A stretch of 64,000 nucleotides of DNA from positions 32,624,730 to 32,688,729 of the forward strand of contig NC_088778.1 of the NCBI RefSeq assembly GCF_954871325.1, given 5' to 3'. Shown piece by piece: positions 39,776-51,132 of this stretch. A program made the position numbers and the translations under genes. Each line of letters starts with the position of its first letter. Within the stretch, counting starts at the first letter, position 1. This stretch comes from Gordionus sp. m RMFG-2023. Its lineage: Eukaryota > Nematomorpha > Gordioida > Chordodea > Parachordodidae. Under the pieces are notes generated by a model. It searched no databases, was not told the origin of the DNA, and saw only the letters and a program-made list of their open reading frames with translations.

Positions 39776-39939
39776 TACTATGTGTACCATGAAAATATGG
39801 AAGTCTTTAATTTATAAAAAAAATTTCGATATACAATTAATGAAGTTATACTTAGAATATATAAATAATATAATCTATCGTTAAAGAATAAATTTATTTT
39901 ATATTTTGTTATTTGTTACTACTCAAAAAATAATTGTAT

Positions 39940-41184
39940 TTATATCGGCAGACCTATCCAATTTTTGGGATAATAACGATTGTATGTAAATTTTCTAAGG
40001 ATAAATTGAACTGATGTGTTTGCTAAAAAGTTTGAAGGGTAAATTGTTAAGCTACCATCTCCCAAGTCTCTCAAGTAGGCTCCCCACCACCCATAAGTTC
40101 CTTGTGTTAGAATCGTATGATTACAAGATGCGAGTATGGCTAAATCGTCGATCGGCGAATTTCCCGGGCAAAAATATATATTGTCGATATTCCCCAAATT
40201 TTCGCGGGACCACTCTAAATCATCGCTGCACGCTATAAACGCGAAATGATGGTTTAAAGATTTATTGGATCTGTCGTCATTCGAGTATGCATTTTTAATG
40301 CCAAAATAACCCTTGAACCAATTCATAGCTTTTTTAATGTAAGCTAATCCCGAAACGGTCCCTTGGTTAACTTTCATATGTTGGAACATGTCCGTTCTTC
40401 GAATGTGAATGGATACGAATACCAGATCCTGGACTTCAGACTTGATAATAGACTCAAAATAACTCGCTTTTATTTTGTTCAAAAATTTGTCGGCTCTAGA
40501 TTTGATTTTCTCCTTGAAAGTAAACTCTCTTTTGATGTCCTTTTGATATTTTTCAAAATATTTATATGAATTAGGGTGTCCTCTGAATATTTTATACCCA
40601 TCATTTTTTACTTTATCTATTAGTAAGGCATCAAATGCTAAAAGGCTGAATCTTTTAACTTTAATCTCATTCGATCCAGTGGAGGCAGGATCACTATAAT
40701 CACAATTCCTTGGTAATTTGAGCATTTCTTGATAACTTAACTTAAAAAAATAGGACAATTTTCCAGTAGATACTAATAAGGTTGGAATTTTACCCGTGTC
40801 CTTGGCCAAACTATATATCACGGCATATTGAAACATCATATTACCTAATCGTCCTAATGCCTCCCATCCAATGTATCTGTTATTTGTAGCGCAATTTATT
40901 ATAGTTCCATTTATGTCTTTCACATCATTTGCAACTGGCACCATAGATCGGTTTTCGATATAATGAGCGTACGATGATATATTATTGGACAATATATTCG
41001 AGTTATGACCACCTGAAGAGTCTAATATATAAGTATATAACAGCTCGGAATCCTCAATTTTAACGAATGGCATTTTCAATTTCGTGAATGTCAATAGATG
41101 ACTGCAATAGTTACTAAACGAATAAAAAAGCAAGGCTAGACAAATCAAAAATATCAACCATAGCTTCTCGATTTGAAGAAACAT
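39940..41184 (-). CDS. Alpha-1,2-fucosyltransferase-like (GT11), gene 2
   Basis: A 414-residue single-exon paralogue of gene 1, alignable end to end with a few short deletions (for example in the stem and at the segment after LLVST). It begins ATG (MFLQIEKLW), then an anchor of about residues 8-26, a stem, and the GT11 catalytic domain with GRLGNMMFQYAVIYSLA, the donor-site motif SIHIRRTDM, FIACSDDLEWSREN and CNHTILTQGTYGWWGAYL. All motifs are intact, so the enzyme is probably active in the Golgi, transferring fucose from GDP-fucose. Same strand as gene 1, about 15 kb away, with homologous 5' and 3' flanks: a segmental duplication. Substitutions concentrate in the anchor and stem, as expected if the catalytic domain is under constraint. 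Plus-strand frames here are shadows. Confidence 0.9.
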   Translation of the reverse strand: MFLQIEKLWLIFLICLALLFYSFSNYCSHLLTFTKLKMPFVKIEDSELLYTYILDSSGGHNSNILSNNISSYAHYIENRSMVPVANDVKDINGTIINCATNNRYIGWEALGRLGNMMFQYAVIYSLAKDTGKIPTLLVSTGKLSYFFKLSYQEMLKLPRNCDYSDPASTGSNEIKVKRFSLLAFDALLIDKVKNDGYKIFRGHPNSYKYFEKYQKDIKREFTFKEKIKSRADKFLNKIKASYFESIIKSEVQDLVFVSIHIRRTDMFQHMKVNQGTVSGLAYIKKAMNWFKGYFGIKNAYSNDDRSNKSLNHHFAFIACSDDLEWSRENLGNIDNIYFCPGNSPIDDLAILASCNHTILTQGTYGWWGAYLRDLGDGSLTIYPSNFLANTSVQFILRKFTYNRYYPKNWIGLPI

Positions 41185-42911
41185 ATTGCAATAATTCTTA
41201 AGAGGGAATGCCTCTCCCTTATACGATATTATTATAAATTCTTGTTGATATTTTTTTTTTATTAGACAGATTCCTATCTAATTCTTCCTGAAATATAATA
41301 TATAATCTAATAGCCCTTTAAAAGATAATTTTTTTCTAATTTATAATATAATTTTGTTATAAGGGGGTTAGGGGGTTATAAAACAAATATATATATATAA
41401 ATAATTTCTCTTCTATTTATTCACCTTTTTATTAAAAATAAATTTATTTGTTTAATATCTTTTTCTTTATTATCGATTGGCAAGAACTTGTAAAATAAAA
41501 TATTAAATTAGCAAAACCACGCAGTCGCAAAGCATTTATTCGGAAAAAAAAATATAGGAACCAAAGTGTTTGAGACAAAATTGAACCACAACAGTAAAAT
41601 TAAAGGCACGTGAGACATGCTGAATGCGCCCATTTTTTCGGAACGAGAATTGGGATATTCTAACCATTCTTCACTTTGCGGTTATTTTCAAAAATCTACC
41701 GTTTTTGCTCAAAATTTCTTTTTGTATGCCGGCGCAAGCGTTAGTATCGCAGAATTATTGTTTTTTTTTTAAACTTATTTTATCGGACCAAACATTTTTA
41801 GCCGTTTTATCCCAAGATGATAATATAATATATTATTCTTTATTTGCATCATTTTTTAGTCTATAAATTTTCCACTAACTTTTGGCTAAAACTGTAAGGA
41901 ATATGCGTTAAATATATTTCACAAAAAAAATCCTAAAATACTTAGTATGTATGTAGGCAAATTAATATCAAAACCATGAACATTTTCAGGGCGATAAGCA
42001 TAGGCCTTTTAAAAATGAAATTTATGCTGCATTATGTTTATAACTATAATTTAACGATTTTATCGAGTTATAATTATCATGCACAAATATTATTTTATTT
42101 AGATTTATAGGACATAATGATGATGTTTTAGAGTTCAGAGGGAGCCCAGCTATGGAAAATACACGATTGCTGGGTGTGCTCGTAGCTGGAAAGCATAGGA
42201 CCTTTCTAAGCTAATATTGAAAGTTTAGGAAGATCCAACGCTCTTATCTTCCAAAAATCTAAGACATAATTTATCTTTAAATTTTAAGGCGAAAATAATG
42301 AAAAAACACTCTTTTCCTAGACTAGTTAAATAGTTTTGTTTAAATGATGAGTTGTAGATTGCATTAAGAAAATACCGCATTACTCCCTTATATAATAATT
42401 GATGGTCTTATACAAAAGGTTTGAAACATCAAAAATTAAAAGAATAAAAATATATAATATAACATTTCAATACCCTTTGCGTAAATTACTGGCTTAATAA
42501 TATCATATCATCCAACTTATTACAAAATCGAATGTTTTTTTTAGCAAATAATATTTATTAATTTTAAAAAATAAAATCGCATTTTTTGGGTAGGTCCATA
42601 AGTCGAAAGGCATGGTAATACGAAAGGCTAAAAAATAATATTGAAAATAAAAATAACAAAGAAAATGTTTAATGAGATATTTGATTGATTTATTGTTAGA
42701 GAAAAAATATTATAATAATAACATTACATTATAATAATAAAAATATGGAAATTTTAAGATCTTTTCAATTTTTTTAAAAATACTTTAAAATAATTAACGG
42801 TTTTTAAAAATTAATTTAATATTTTTAATTAAATTAATATTAGGTTATGATTTTATATTTGATAAAGAAGTAAATGAGAAATATAAATTTTTTAAGGATA
42901 TTTTTAATTTG
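41185..42911. other. 5' flank of GT11 gene 2 and spacer
   Basis: 41185-41340 aligns with the 5' flank of gene 1. A G-rich run GGGGGTTAGGGGGTT lies at about 41363. 41520-41870 is somewhat less AT-rich but has no recognisable product (the 80-codon plus frame at 41624-41866 is unsupported). The rest is featureless. Confidence 0.4.
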
Positions 42912-43320
42912 AGAAAGCATTTAAGAGGGGAAAGGCTAACATCTTAAACGTAATTTTGAATATTATTATATCATTGAACTCAGAATTTAATTCTCTATCC
43001 AAAACCTCTTAGATATATTTTTTACGTTTCCGGTTCAAAAAATAATTTTTTTGTCGCGAAAGCATTTTATAGGGGAAGGCTAACATCTTAAACACAATTT
43101 TACATATAATTATATCATTGAACTCAGAATTTAATTCTCTATCCAAAACCGCTTAGATGTATTTTTTTAAGTTTCCGGTTCAAAAAATATTTTTTTTGTC
43201 GCGAAAGCATTTTAGAGGGGAAAGGCTAACATCTTAAACGTAATTTTAGATACAATTATATCATTGAACTCAGAATTTAATTCTCTATCCAGAACCGCTT
43301 AGATGTATTTTTTTACGTTG
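42912..43320. repeat. ~145-bp tandem repeat, 3 copies
   Basis: The anchor AGGCTAACATCTTAAAC recurs at 42933, 43077 and 43223 (spacing 144 and 146 bp). Each unit contains TCATTGAACTCAGAATTTAA and a GTTTCCGGTTCAAAAAATA segment and differs from the others at several positions. No coding. Confidence 0.92.
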
Positions 43321-43344
43321 ATTCACTTAAATATCTATAACAAT

Positions 43345-43500
43345 AGAAAATACAATACTTAATCTTTACACGTGAGTCATTAATGTCAGTATCACTAAAA
43401 ATATTATATTTATTATATGCGCGCCAGTCATAAATGTCAATATCACTAAAAAAAATATTAAATCTTAACATGTCATTCATAAATGTCAATATCACTAAAT
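43345..43500. repeat. ~50-bp imperfect tandem repeat, 3 copies
   Basis: CATWAATGTCARTATCACTAAA recurs three times (about 43378, 43430 and 43480) with short variable spacers, directly after the 145-bp array. Confidence 0.75.
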
Positions 43501-43529
43501 TAGAATTTATTTAAAACAGGAATTCATTT

Positions 43530-46500
43530 GAAACGTTGCCGGCATCTATCATGATAAAATATTTTTTCTTCTCATATTCTAGGAATGTTTGTCTCTGGCC
43601 ATTTATCTTCTTTGTTTCTTGCCGGTACATTAGCCCCCATGTTACATTTATCAGAACTATTAGCTACTTCTTTTATCTCGTAATACATTTTGGGCCACTA
43701 AATATACTCTCGTGCTTTATTCTTCGTTCTCTCTTGCCTTGATATCCAGCATGCACCGTTGCTAAAATATTCTTTCTTAATATATTCGGTATCACTAAGC
43801 GATATCCTCTCATTAAACAGCTGTCTTCTATAATTAATTCACTTTTATGTTTCTAAACGCTTTGTCGTCATTTTTCCATTCTATATCTCCAGAAGTCTAA
43901 TTCTCCTTGATTCTTCATTTTGCCTAGATACTTTATCTACCAGCCATAGGCGTAGCCAGGGAGGGGGCACGGAGAAATTCCCTCACCCTTTTCAAAAATT
44001 TATCATTTTTTGTGAATTTCATTTTAAGCTAATAAAAAATACCCCCCTTAGTCCTCTCCCCACTCCCTGACCCCCCAAAATGTATGCATATATCTTAAAC
44101 AGTAATTTGAAAGAAATAATGTAAAAGTTGTTGATATGTTTTTAAACTAAAACTATTCATCATAATTTATAAATTTTTCGAAAAAAGCGTTTATATAAAA
44201 AAAGTGAACCAAAAATGTTTTTTAAGAAATAAAATATAAGTCTTAAGACAAAAGTGAAATGTAATATAATTATTAATTAGATCCATAAAATTGCTAAATA
44301 ATATAATATATCAAATATAATTTTTATAAAGTGAGTAATTTTAATTTATTTATCTTAATAAAAGTAAAATATAATTATAAAACTATTGATAAAATTAAAT
44401 CATAAATTAAATAAAAAAAATTAAAGCACAATACAAACAGTTGAATATTATATGTGGTAGATTTACAGTATATCTAATTTTATCAATTATCATATGGCAA
44501 TCAACTAATTTATAACAATATAGCGAATTATATATTTTACAGAAAACTCTAAAATATTGTTAAGGACATCAGAAAATATCTTTTAAAGACATTGTGGGAT
44601 GAATAATATGAAGAATTATTATTATCTAATTTTATTTAAAATAAATAGATGGCGTTAAATGATTATATTTATTTTCAAGAGCATTGATTAGGAAATTTGT
44701 TTAAATATTAACTGTAATATATTTTGTAACTGACAAATATGTCTGTAAAAGTAGAATTTTACCTAGTATTTTATAACCAATTCTATATAATAGAGGAATA
44801 TCAAATATATGTCTACTTACTTTTTATAAATAAATTTCTTATACTTGTTTGGAATTAATTATTATCATGCTTTTATATTAATGTAACAAGTAATTTATTA
44901 TATTTTATATAAACTAATAAAAATATATTTCATATTTATTCCAGGCTTATTTTTTTATTAAAATTAACCTCCTATCTTGTAAAAATATTTTATGACTATA
45001 TAGAGTAAGGTAAGGCCGGCAAAAGCAGGCCAAAGGCCAGACCAAAATGGGGTCTGGGGGCGAAGTTCCCAAAAATTTTTTAATTCCCCCCCCCCTTAGG
45101 AAAATCCTGGCTACGCCTATGCTACCAGCTCTATTGTTACAGGCTTTTACTATTGTATCAACCTTCAAAGCTCTTATAATATTTATATTTAAATTCATCC
45201 TCTTTGTTAATATACTCTAAACTATTTTAATTATGGGCTCTATAATGTTTGTGATTTCTTTAGCAAACATATCTAGTAAAAAAAAATTGTATACCAGCTC
45301 TGAATCTTATTTCGTAATCGAAATTACCAACCAAAATCAACCATTTTTGTAACCTCGGTGCACATCCTTTCTTTATTGTCCTTTTTGAATAAATCTACAA
45401 AAGTGCTTGTGATTCTTATATAGTAAAAACTTTCGACCCAATAAACCAAATTTGAATTCTAATCTTTTTCTATTGTTGACTAATTTTTTTTTTCATTACT
45501 ATTAAATTGTCTGGAAATAAAAAAATCTGCTTCTCCACATTATCAATCATTTGTATCGAAGCTCCCTCCTATACCTTCATTAGATGCATCTACTATTGCT
45601 AATACAATATCTAATGTCTCGATTAAAACATTTTTCAGAATAGGTTTTTCTACCATCTTTATCTTTAATTTTCTAAACTTACATTATATTTCCCATTCAA
45701 ATTTTATATTTTTCTTCAATAACTTCTTATCAACGATGTAGCTGTCTCCGCAAAATTCTGTATGAAACGATGATAATAATTGGTACCTCCAAAAAAAACA
45801 TGCTCGTAATCTTATCAATATTCTTTGAAATCGGAAAAATTTAATTTCCCTTAATTATATGTTCTAAGTACGTTATTTCCTTTACTCCAAAATTTTTAAT
45901 ATTAGCCCTTAACCCATTTTCTAAAATTATGTCTAACACTTTAATTAATCTCGTATTATGCTCCTGTTCTACCTGATATTAAAACATCATCTAAATAATC
46001 CATGATTCAACTTAATCCTTGGAACAAAGCAACCATAGTTCTTTGAATTATTGGACTTTCAACCCAAAAGGCAATCGATAGAATGCAAACAACTCTTTAT
46101 ATGTTGTAATTGTTAATATTTTATATTATACTTGTTTTCTCATTCACCTTAATCTGTAAATAAGCATTAGAAAAATCTATTTTCAAAAAAAATATAGTTC
46201 TTTATAAATTAGCCCATAATTGCTCTATTCTTGATAAAAGATATTTCACTGTTGTGATTATTCACTGGTTTACAGATATCCTATAATCTATGCATAGTTT
46301 TAAACTGCTATCCTGTTTTCTTATAGGGACCAGTGGTGTCGCCCATACCGTATGAACTATTGGTCTTATTATACCTTCCTTCAGCCATTTGTCTAATTCT
46401 TTATCTATTTCCTCCATCCAAGAAAAACGTAATTTTCTCATGCCAGAGAATTTAGGCAAGTAATTTTTCTCTAATCTTAACCTCAAAATCTTTTACATTA

Positions 46501-47510
46501 TACCTATTCAATATATCCTTTATATCATTGCTGACTTGTCCTCAACAACATCAAATTCTACCTTAATCTCGATTTCTTGTTGTTTGACTTCAACTGAAGT
46601 TACCTCTATTGAATTTAATTATTCTCTTCTATGTTACACTTCTATATCTAATCAAAAATTCTGGTGTTCAATTCTCAATTTACCGAGAACTAAATCATGT
46701 TTAATTTTCTAAACTCGTTCTCGCTTTGTATTATTTCTTCAGTAACATTGTTGTTCTCAAAGACAGTTTCAAAATTATAATCAGGATCTATATACTTAAT
46801 TTCCTTCCAACCTAAGATAAGCTCTATCTTTAATAATGCAATCGATAAAGATACCTCCTTATTTATATCTAACAATTTTTTATCACATAAAAACTTAAAA
46901 TCATAACAATACTACCGTCTAATGGTCAGCTCTCTTATTCTTCTTGCTATGAAATTTTCTTCTGGAAAACATTTATTAAAATCTTTTACACTCATTAAAC
47001 TGATCTCGGTTCCTGTATCTAGTATAAAAAAAGAATGTTTCACTTTTTCCTATTCTTATCTCAATCTTCGGTCATTTTATTTTTCTTCTTTATTAACTTT
47101 TCTAATTCAATTTTACACACATTTTCTGTTTCAATTTCTCTTCCAATCATTTTCCCATTAAAAATTATCTTTAATTTACATATTTTAAATAAATTATATC
47201 TGTTCCATTTATACCTAAATTCTTATTATAATTTTAAAAAAATCAGACATACCATTAATTTTATTATTCATAACATTATTCTCATTCTCATATAGTCATT
47301 TATTGCATTTTTCTCTTGTGAATTCCCTCCTTGTTAAGCATTTTTAACATCTCAAACTATTGTCAAAAAAAATCCTTTACAATTCGTAGCTACGCGACCT
47401 TCAAGTCCACATTTCGCGAACTCAAGATCCCCTGTTAACTCGCATTGTCGCGAGATGTATCCTAGTTGGCCACATCTATAACATCTAATCGATCTGTAAT
47501 TCTGTTCTTA
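43530..47510 (-). mobile_element. Ty3/gypsy-type retroelement fossil, nested insertion inside
   Basis: Minus-strand parts appear in the canonical order: gag zinc knuckles CYRCGQLGYISRQC (about 47490-47450); a retropepsin-like LDTGTEISLM (about 47020-46990); reverse transcriptase with LKEGIIRPIVHTVWATPLVP (within 46262-46486) and a YLDD box (about 45995-45975); RNase H text such as LQKWLILVGNFDYEIRFRAG (about 45350-45290); and integrase zinc-binding-like text WPKMYYEIKEVANSSDKC (about 43700-43640). A 1.18-kb hAT-like element sits at 43945-45121. The element is broken many times, no LTR pair was identified, and it appears old. Confidence 0.75.
43945..45121. mobile_element. hAT-like non-autonomous element, perfect ends
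   Basis: CATAGGCGTAGCCAGG at the left is mirrored exactly by CCTGGCTACGCCTATG at the right. The 8-bp target duplication CTACCAGC (43937-43944 and 45122-45129) is perfect. The 1,177-bp interior is AT-rich with G/C runs near the ends and no transposase. It lies between the RNase H and integrase parts of the Ty3/gypsy fossil, so it is the younger of the two. Confidence 0.95.
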
Positions 47511-47580
47511 TCTTATTTTCTCCTTTTAATTTTTTTTCTAATTTTCTATCTCAGCCTATTGTTATTCCTTAATACAAAAA

Positions 47581-48175
47581 CTTAAATGTACAACGAAAGC
47601 CTATAGCATCCATATGTTATCTAGTAATAAACCCCGCATATTTAAATGTATCAACTAAAGCCAATAGTATCCATATGTTATCTAGTGATAAACCCAGCAT
47701 ATTTAAATGTATCAACGAAAGCAATAGCATCCATATGCAGTGGCGTAGCTAGGAATTTTCCTTAGAGGGGGTCCATACATATAAAATCTTGAGGGCTTCG
47801 CCAGCTAGACCCCCTTTTGGCCGGCCTTCAGCCGGGTTTATCTTAAAAATCATAACCACATCTTCGACAATATATAATAAATATTTTTTTTAAATGCATG
47901 AATAATATGTTATTATAATTTAGCAAATTATTCTCAATGACTTTATAATAATACTACACAGAATAATTTTAATGGTAACATAATATCCTTCCACAAACAT
48001 CAAAACCAGAAAAATATAAATATTAATGGTATTTATTTGATACAAAGTCACTTTTAAGTCTTTTGAACGTATAATCTAAAAAAATATTTGCTCTGGGAGG
48101 GGTCCAAACCCGAAAACCACCCCCGTAGCTACGCCACTGTCCATATGTTATCTAGTAATAAACCCCGCATATTTG
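47581..48175. repeat. ~62-bp tandem repeat, 3 units, third split by a MITE
   Basis: The unit contains AAATGTATCAACGAAAGCC, AATAGCATCCATATGTTATC and TAGTAATAAACCCCGCATAT. Units one and two are contiguous. The third is cut within TCCATATG by the insertion at 47738-48139 and resumes at 48140 with TTATCTAGTAATAAACCCCG. Confidence 0.93.
47738..48139. mobile_element. MITE (CAGTGGCGTAGC, hAT-type) with perfect target duplication
   Basis: Terminal inverted repeats CAGTGGCGTAGCTA and TAGCTACGCCACTG, 14 bp and perfect. Target duplication TCCATATG at 47730-47737 and 48140-48147, also perfect. 402 bp with no coding capacity. Because it lies in a tandem repeat, the neighbouring units give the exact empty site. 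A truncated relative lies at 39340-39494. Confidence 0.97.
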
Positions 48176-49144
48176 TTTGCGTGATTTACATTATAATGGA
48201 CTCAACAAAAAAATCTAATTAAAAACAGTTTAAATTCTGTCGCAAAATTAATTGATTAAACCCATATAATGCAAGTGGGGTGGTTCTCGCACCGAGATTT
48301 GGTCGATATAATCAATGTGAGAACGGTTTAGAATTTATGATGATTCAACCAAAGTCTTCATTTGTGAAAATTTAAATTTTATATTATATATATTATTTCC
48401 AATAAATAAACATATATATATATATTCGTTTAGATTTAATTTCTTTTTTTTAACATAATTGAATATATAAAACAAAAAATGCAATTCACATATAACAATG
48501 TACAAATTATTGCCTTAAAAAGTTAAATACTAATCGCCAAAGAATATTATTGTAAACATAATAAACGTTAACATAAATAATCTATTTAATTATTAACACT
48601 AATATAAAATGTTATATAAAATATTTTTGTTTTCACCTTTATTATTATATATAATTATTTTATTAATAATGGGTAAAAAAAATTTTTTTTTTACTAAAAG
48701 TTAGATTAAATAAATAACTGTATTTTTAAAAAAATAAAGGAGGATTAGCCAAGATTTTATTTTTCAGGATAAATCTTCGCCGAAAATTAAGAAATGCCAT
48801 ATATAGGAATAAATTAAAATAAATAAAATAGCATAGAATATCTTATCTTATCACGATACCCAGTGAAATATTGGCTCCAGTTCTTTAACATAATGATTCA
48901 AATATAAATTAAGATTCATGAACAGTGGGGAAAAAAAAGTAATTGTAATTTTATTTTCGATAGTTCTACTATGAAATGCTAAATTATCATATGTTTATAA
49001 AATTTGTTTTTATTAGTTTCTACCCCTTAAAAGATATTTAAAAAAATAAATAATTGTACAAATTTTAGATCTAATTAAATATTTTGTTTTTCACGTATAA
49101 ATATCGAAAATGGATTTTATTTTTTTGAAATTGAAACTTTCCGC
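48176..49144. other. Spacer and 3' flank of the GT31 gene
   Basis: From about 48730 onward this matches, in inverted orientation, the 3' flank of the second GT31 copy (61234-61760), for example TTAAGATTCATG, CCAGTTCTTTAACATAAT and ATGCTAAATTATCATATG. 48176-48730 holds nothing recognised. Confidence 0.6.
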
Positions 49145-50317
49145 TTATCTCGATTCAATGTTCTTCCAAATGTTTTTATAAGAATAATCATCTTTAATGT
49201 GTGTTGAAAACATGTATTTCTCGGATTTTTCCTTCAATGTATAGCTATCCATATTAGAATAATATTCCCCCATATCAATCAAGGAAATATTGAGCAATTC
49301 GGAGAGCATCCCTGTCACATAAACGTCCTCGTTAGCTATATACTTGGTAAATCGTGACGTGTTGCACATATTTTCAAGAGTCTTTAAATCGTAACTCACA
49401 AGGTACGCCGCGCCAGGACAAAATGGCATAAGTTTTTCTGGCGGGTAATCAGAGGGGGACAAAAAGTTTTTATGCTCAGGAGATCTTATGGGCAACCAAT
49501 TGTGCGCGACTTTGCATATAAAAACTGGAAAAGAAACCGACGGCTGTCTAGATACAGAATTTTTATTAATCATTGGATTTTTATGATAATTTACTAGGGT
49601 TTTCATCAAATATTTAAGATTTGGCAAAGTATCATCATCAATTTTCAGCAAATATTTTTTAAAGCAAGATGATTCGAACAGAGGGGAATTTTTGTTTCGG
49701 TGGCCTTCCATTAAAGCGAACGCGATACCTGTCATCGTTTTGTAAGTTAGATTGGCGTAATTGTCGATAAAATTAGCACCCACGATATCTTGAAATGACT
49801 CGATTTCCGATTCCAATTTGTTTTGCGATATAAGAATTTCCTGTTTGGATAAGGTAGAGTTGTAAGAAGGGGCTTGGCCCACAAGAAAAACGTGCCTAAT
49901 ATAATGAGTTCTGTTAGCTTCGGATATACTACCGCTGAAGGCCCAGGTTTCTCTGACACGTTGGCGAGCGTGGAAATTGGTCCACGAGGAAATTATTAAC
50001 GCTAAAATATATATAGATGCCTTATCACTTCCACCATGGCAATATCTTTTATGAATTTTCGATTCGTTTATTAGAAATAAATCGGTTGAAGGTAGAGCGG
50101 TAAATTTCAAGGGTGACACCTTGAATAAAGAAAAATTGTGCCAGAATTTATTCCATGCCTTCTGTTCAGGATAATCTTCGGTAGTGTTGAATTTGGTTAC
50201 TAAGGAGTTGGAATAGTTGCCAGAATAAATTATCGTATAAATAAAGGTATGGATAAAGATTACGGCGTATATAGCATTGCTCCATTTCTTAGATTTAATA
50301 AACAAAAAGCCATTCAT
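49145..50317 (-). CDS. Beta-1,3-galactosyltransferase-like (GT31)
   Basis: An intact single-exon 390-residue type II glycosyltransferase of family GT31, which uses UDP-sugars to form beta-1,3 linkages in the Golgi. The true ATG is at 50317; the in-frame codon just upstream is TTG. It has a short cytosolic tail, a membrane anchor at about 13-33, a stem, then the catalytic domain with RQRVRETW (about 118-125), ESFQDIVGANFIDNYANLTYKT (in two overlapping family motifs, about 173-193), the metal-binding KIDDDT (about 225-230), CPGAAYLVS (about 300-308) and NEDVYVTG (about 329-336). All hallmark residues are present. Sugar specificity (galactose versus N-acetylglucosamine or -galactosamine) cannot be fixed. 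An inverted, broken copy lies at 60077-61233. Confidence 0.92.
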   Translation of the reverse strand: MNGFLFIKSKKWSNAIYAVIFIHTFIYTIIYSGNYSNSLVTKFNTTEDYPEQKAWNKFWHNFSLFKVSPLKFTALPSTDLFLINESKIHKRYCHGGSDKASIYILALIISSWTNFHARQRVRETWAFSGSISEANRTHYIRHVFLVGQAPSYNSTLSKQEILISQNKLESEIESFQDIVGANFIDNYANLTYKTMTGIAFALMEGHRNKNSPLFESSCFKKYLLKIDDDTLPNLKYLMKTLVNYHKNPMINKNSVSRQPSVSFPVFICKVAHNWLPIRSPEHKNFLSPSDYPPEKLMPFCPGAAYLVSYDLKTLENMCNTSRFTKYIANEDVYVTGMLSELLNISLIDMGEYYSNMDSYTLKEKSEKYMFSTHIKDDYSYKNIWKNIESR

Positions 50318-50607
50318 CAAATTATATTATATTATATATATGTACAAAATACAAATAATTGCCTAAATTTTTTTAAAAAAAACCAAAGTTTTATATTATT
50401 TATTATTATAAAAAACAGATCAGCATAATTTCTATTATTTCTTCTAATTTATCTTTGTTTAAAAAAAAAAAACAATTATTTGTTGAATTTTAAATATATA
50501 TATATTCACCTTAAAATTTTATTTTATTATTTTATGACTTATGAAGCATGTGAATAATGATTTTATTTTTGCCAATGTGACCCTCCAGATAATCGGACAA
50601 TTATTCT
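50318..50607. other. 5' flank of the GT31 gene
   Basis: About 50320-50470 matches, inverted, 59900-60076 upstream of the second copy (CAGATCAGCATAATTT, ATTATTTCTTCTAAT). A candidate promoter by position only. Confidence 0.5.
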
Positions 50608-51116
50608 CAGAGACCTGCGGGCCGGGCCATATTTTAATTTTGTTTAATATACCCGGGCCGGGTCTAAAATATTTTTTTTAAGTACCCGGGCCTAGCCGGG
50701 CCGGGTCGGGTCTGGTCGAGTCGGGTCGGGTCGGGTTGGGCCGGGCCGGCCGCTATAATTTTAAAACCAAATATTACTAATAGTTTTATTATTAGCTCTA
50801 AATGTAATATATTTAAAAGAAATCCGGAAATCCGGGCCGGGCCTGAAAATAAAATTAATGGGTTCTGGTGGGAAAAATATTATTTTTTAAAAAAATATAA
50901 AATATTCACACATAATGTGTGACACCCACTTTGTTCCCATAACAGCTTCATCAACCATCAACCTGCTCTTTTGGACAAGCGGCATTAGATCTTCAAAATA
51001 ATACTCAAATCAATAAAAAAAAATCGTTTTCTCCATTTTATAAACTCAAGCAGAAAATCGCCGTATCTATAATTTAGATCTAATTATCAAATAAATGGTA
51101 CCTCTGCAGGTCTCTA
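50608..51116. mobile_element. hAT-type MITE carrying a LINE fragment
   Basis: Left end CAGAGACCTGCGGGCCGGGCC; the right end read on the other strand is TAGAGACCTGCAGAGG. The interior has repeated GGGCCGGGTCGGGT blocks. ATTATTCT before the left end and ATTATTCC 2 bp beyond the right end may be the target duplication, but the offset makes this uncertain. About 50922-51098 is a LINE fragment (see separate entry). Confidence 0.7.
50922..51098 (+). mobile_element. 5'-truncated LINE fragment inside the MITE
   Basis: Reverse-complement match to about 52190-52360, the 3' end of the coding region of the LINE relic on the minus strand. Readable text here includes CDTHFVPI, LLFWTSGIRS (shifted frame) and ENRRIYNLDLIIK, against RDNHFVPI and ENRRIYNLDLIIK in the longer copy. 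Orientation is plus. It accounts for the central part of the MITE interior. Confidence 0.8.
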
Positions 51117-51132
51117 AGATTATTCCGATTAG

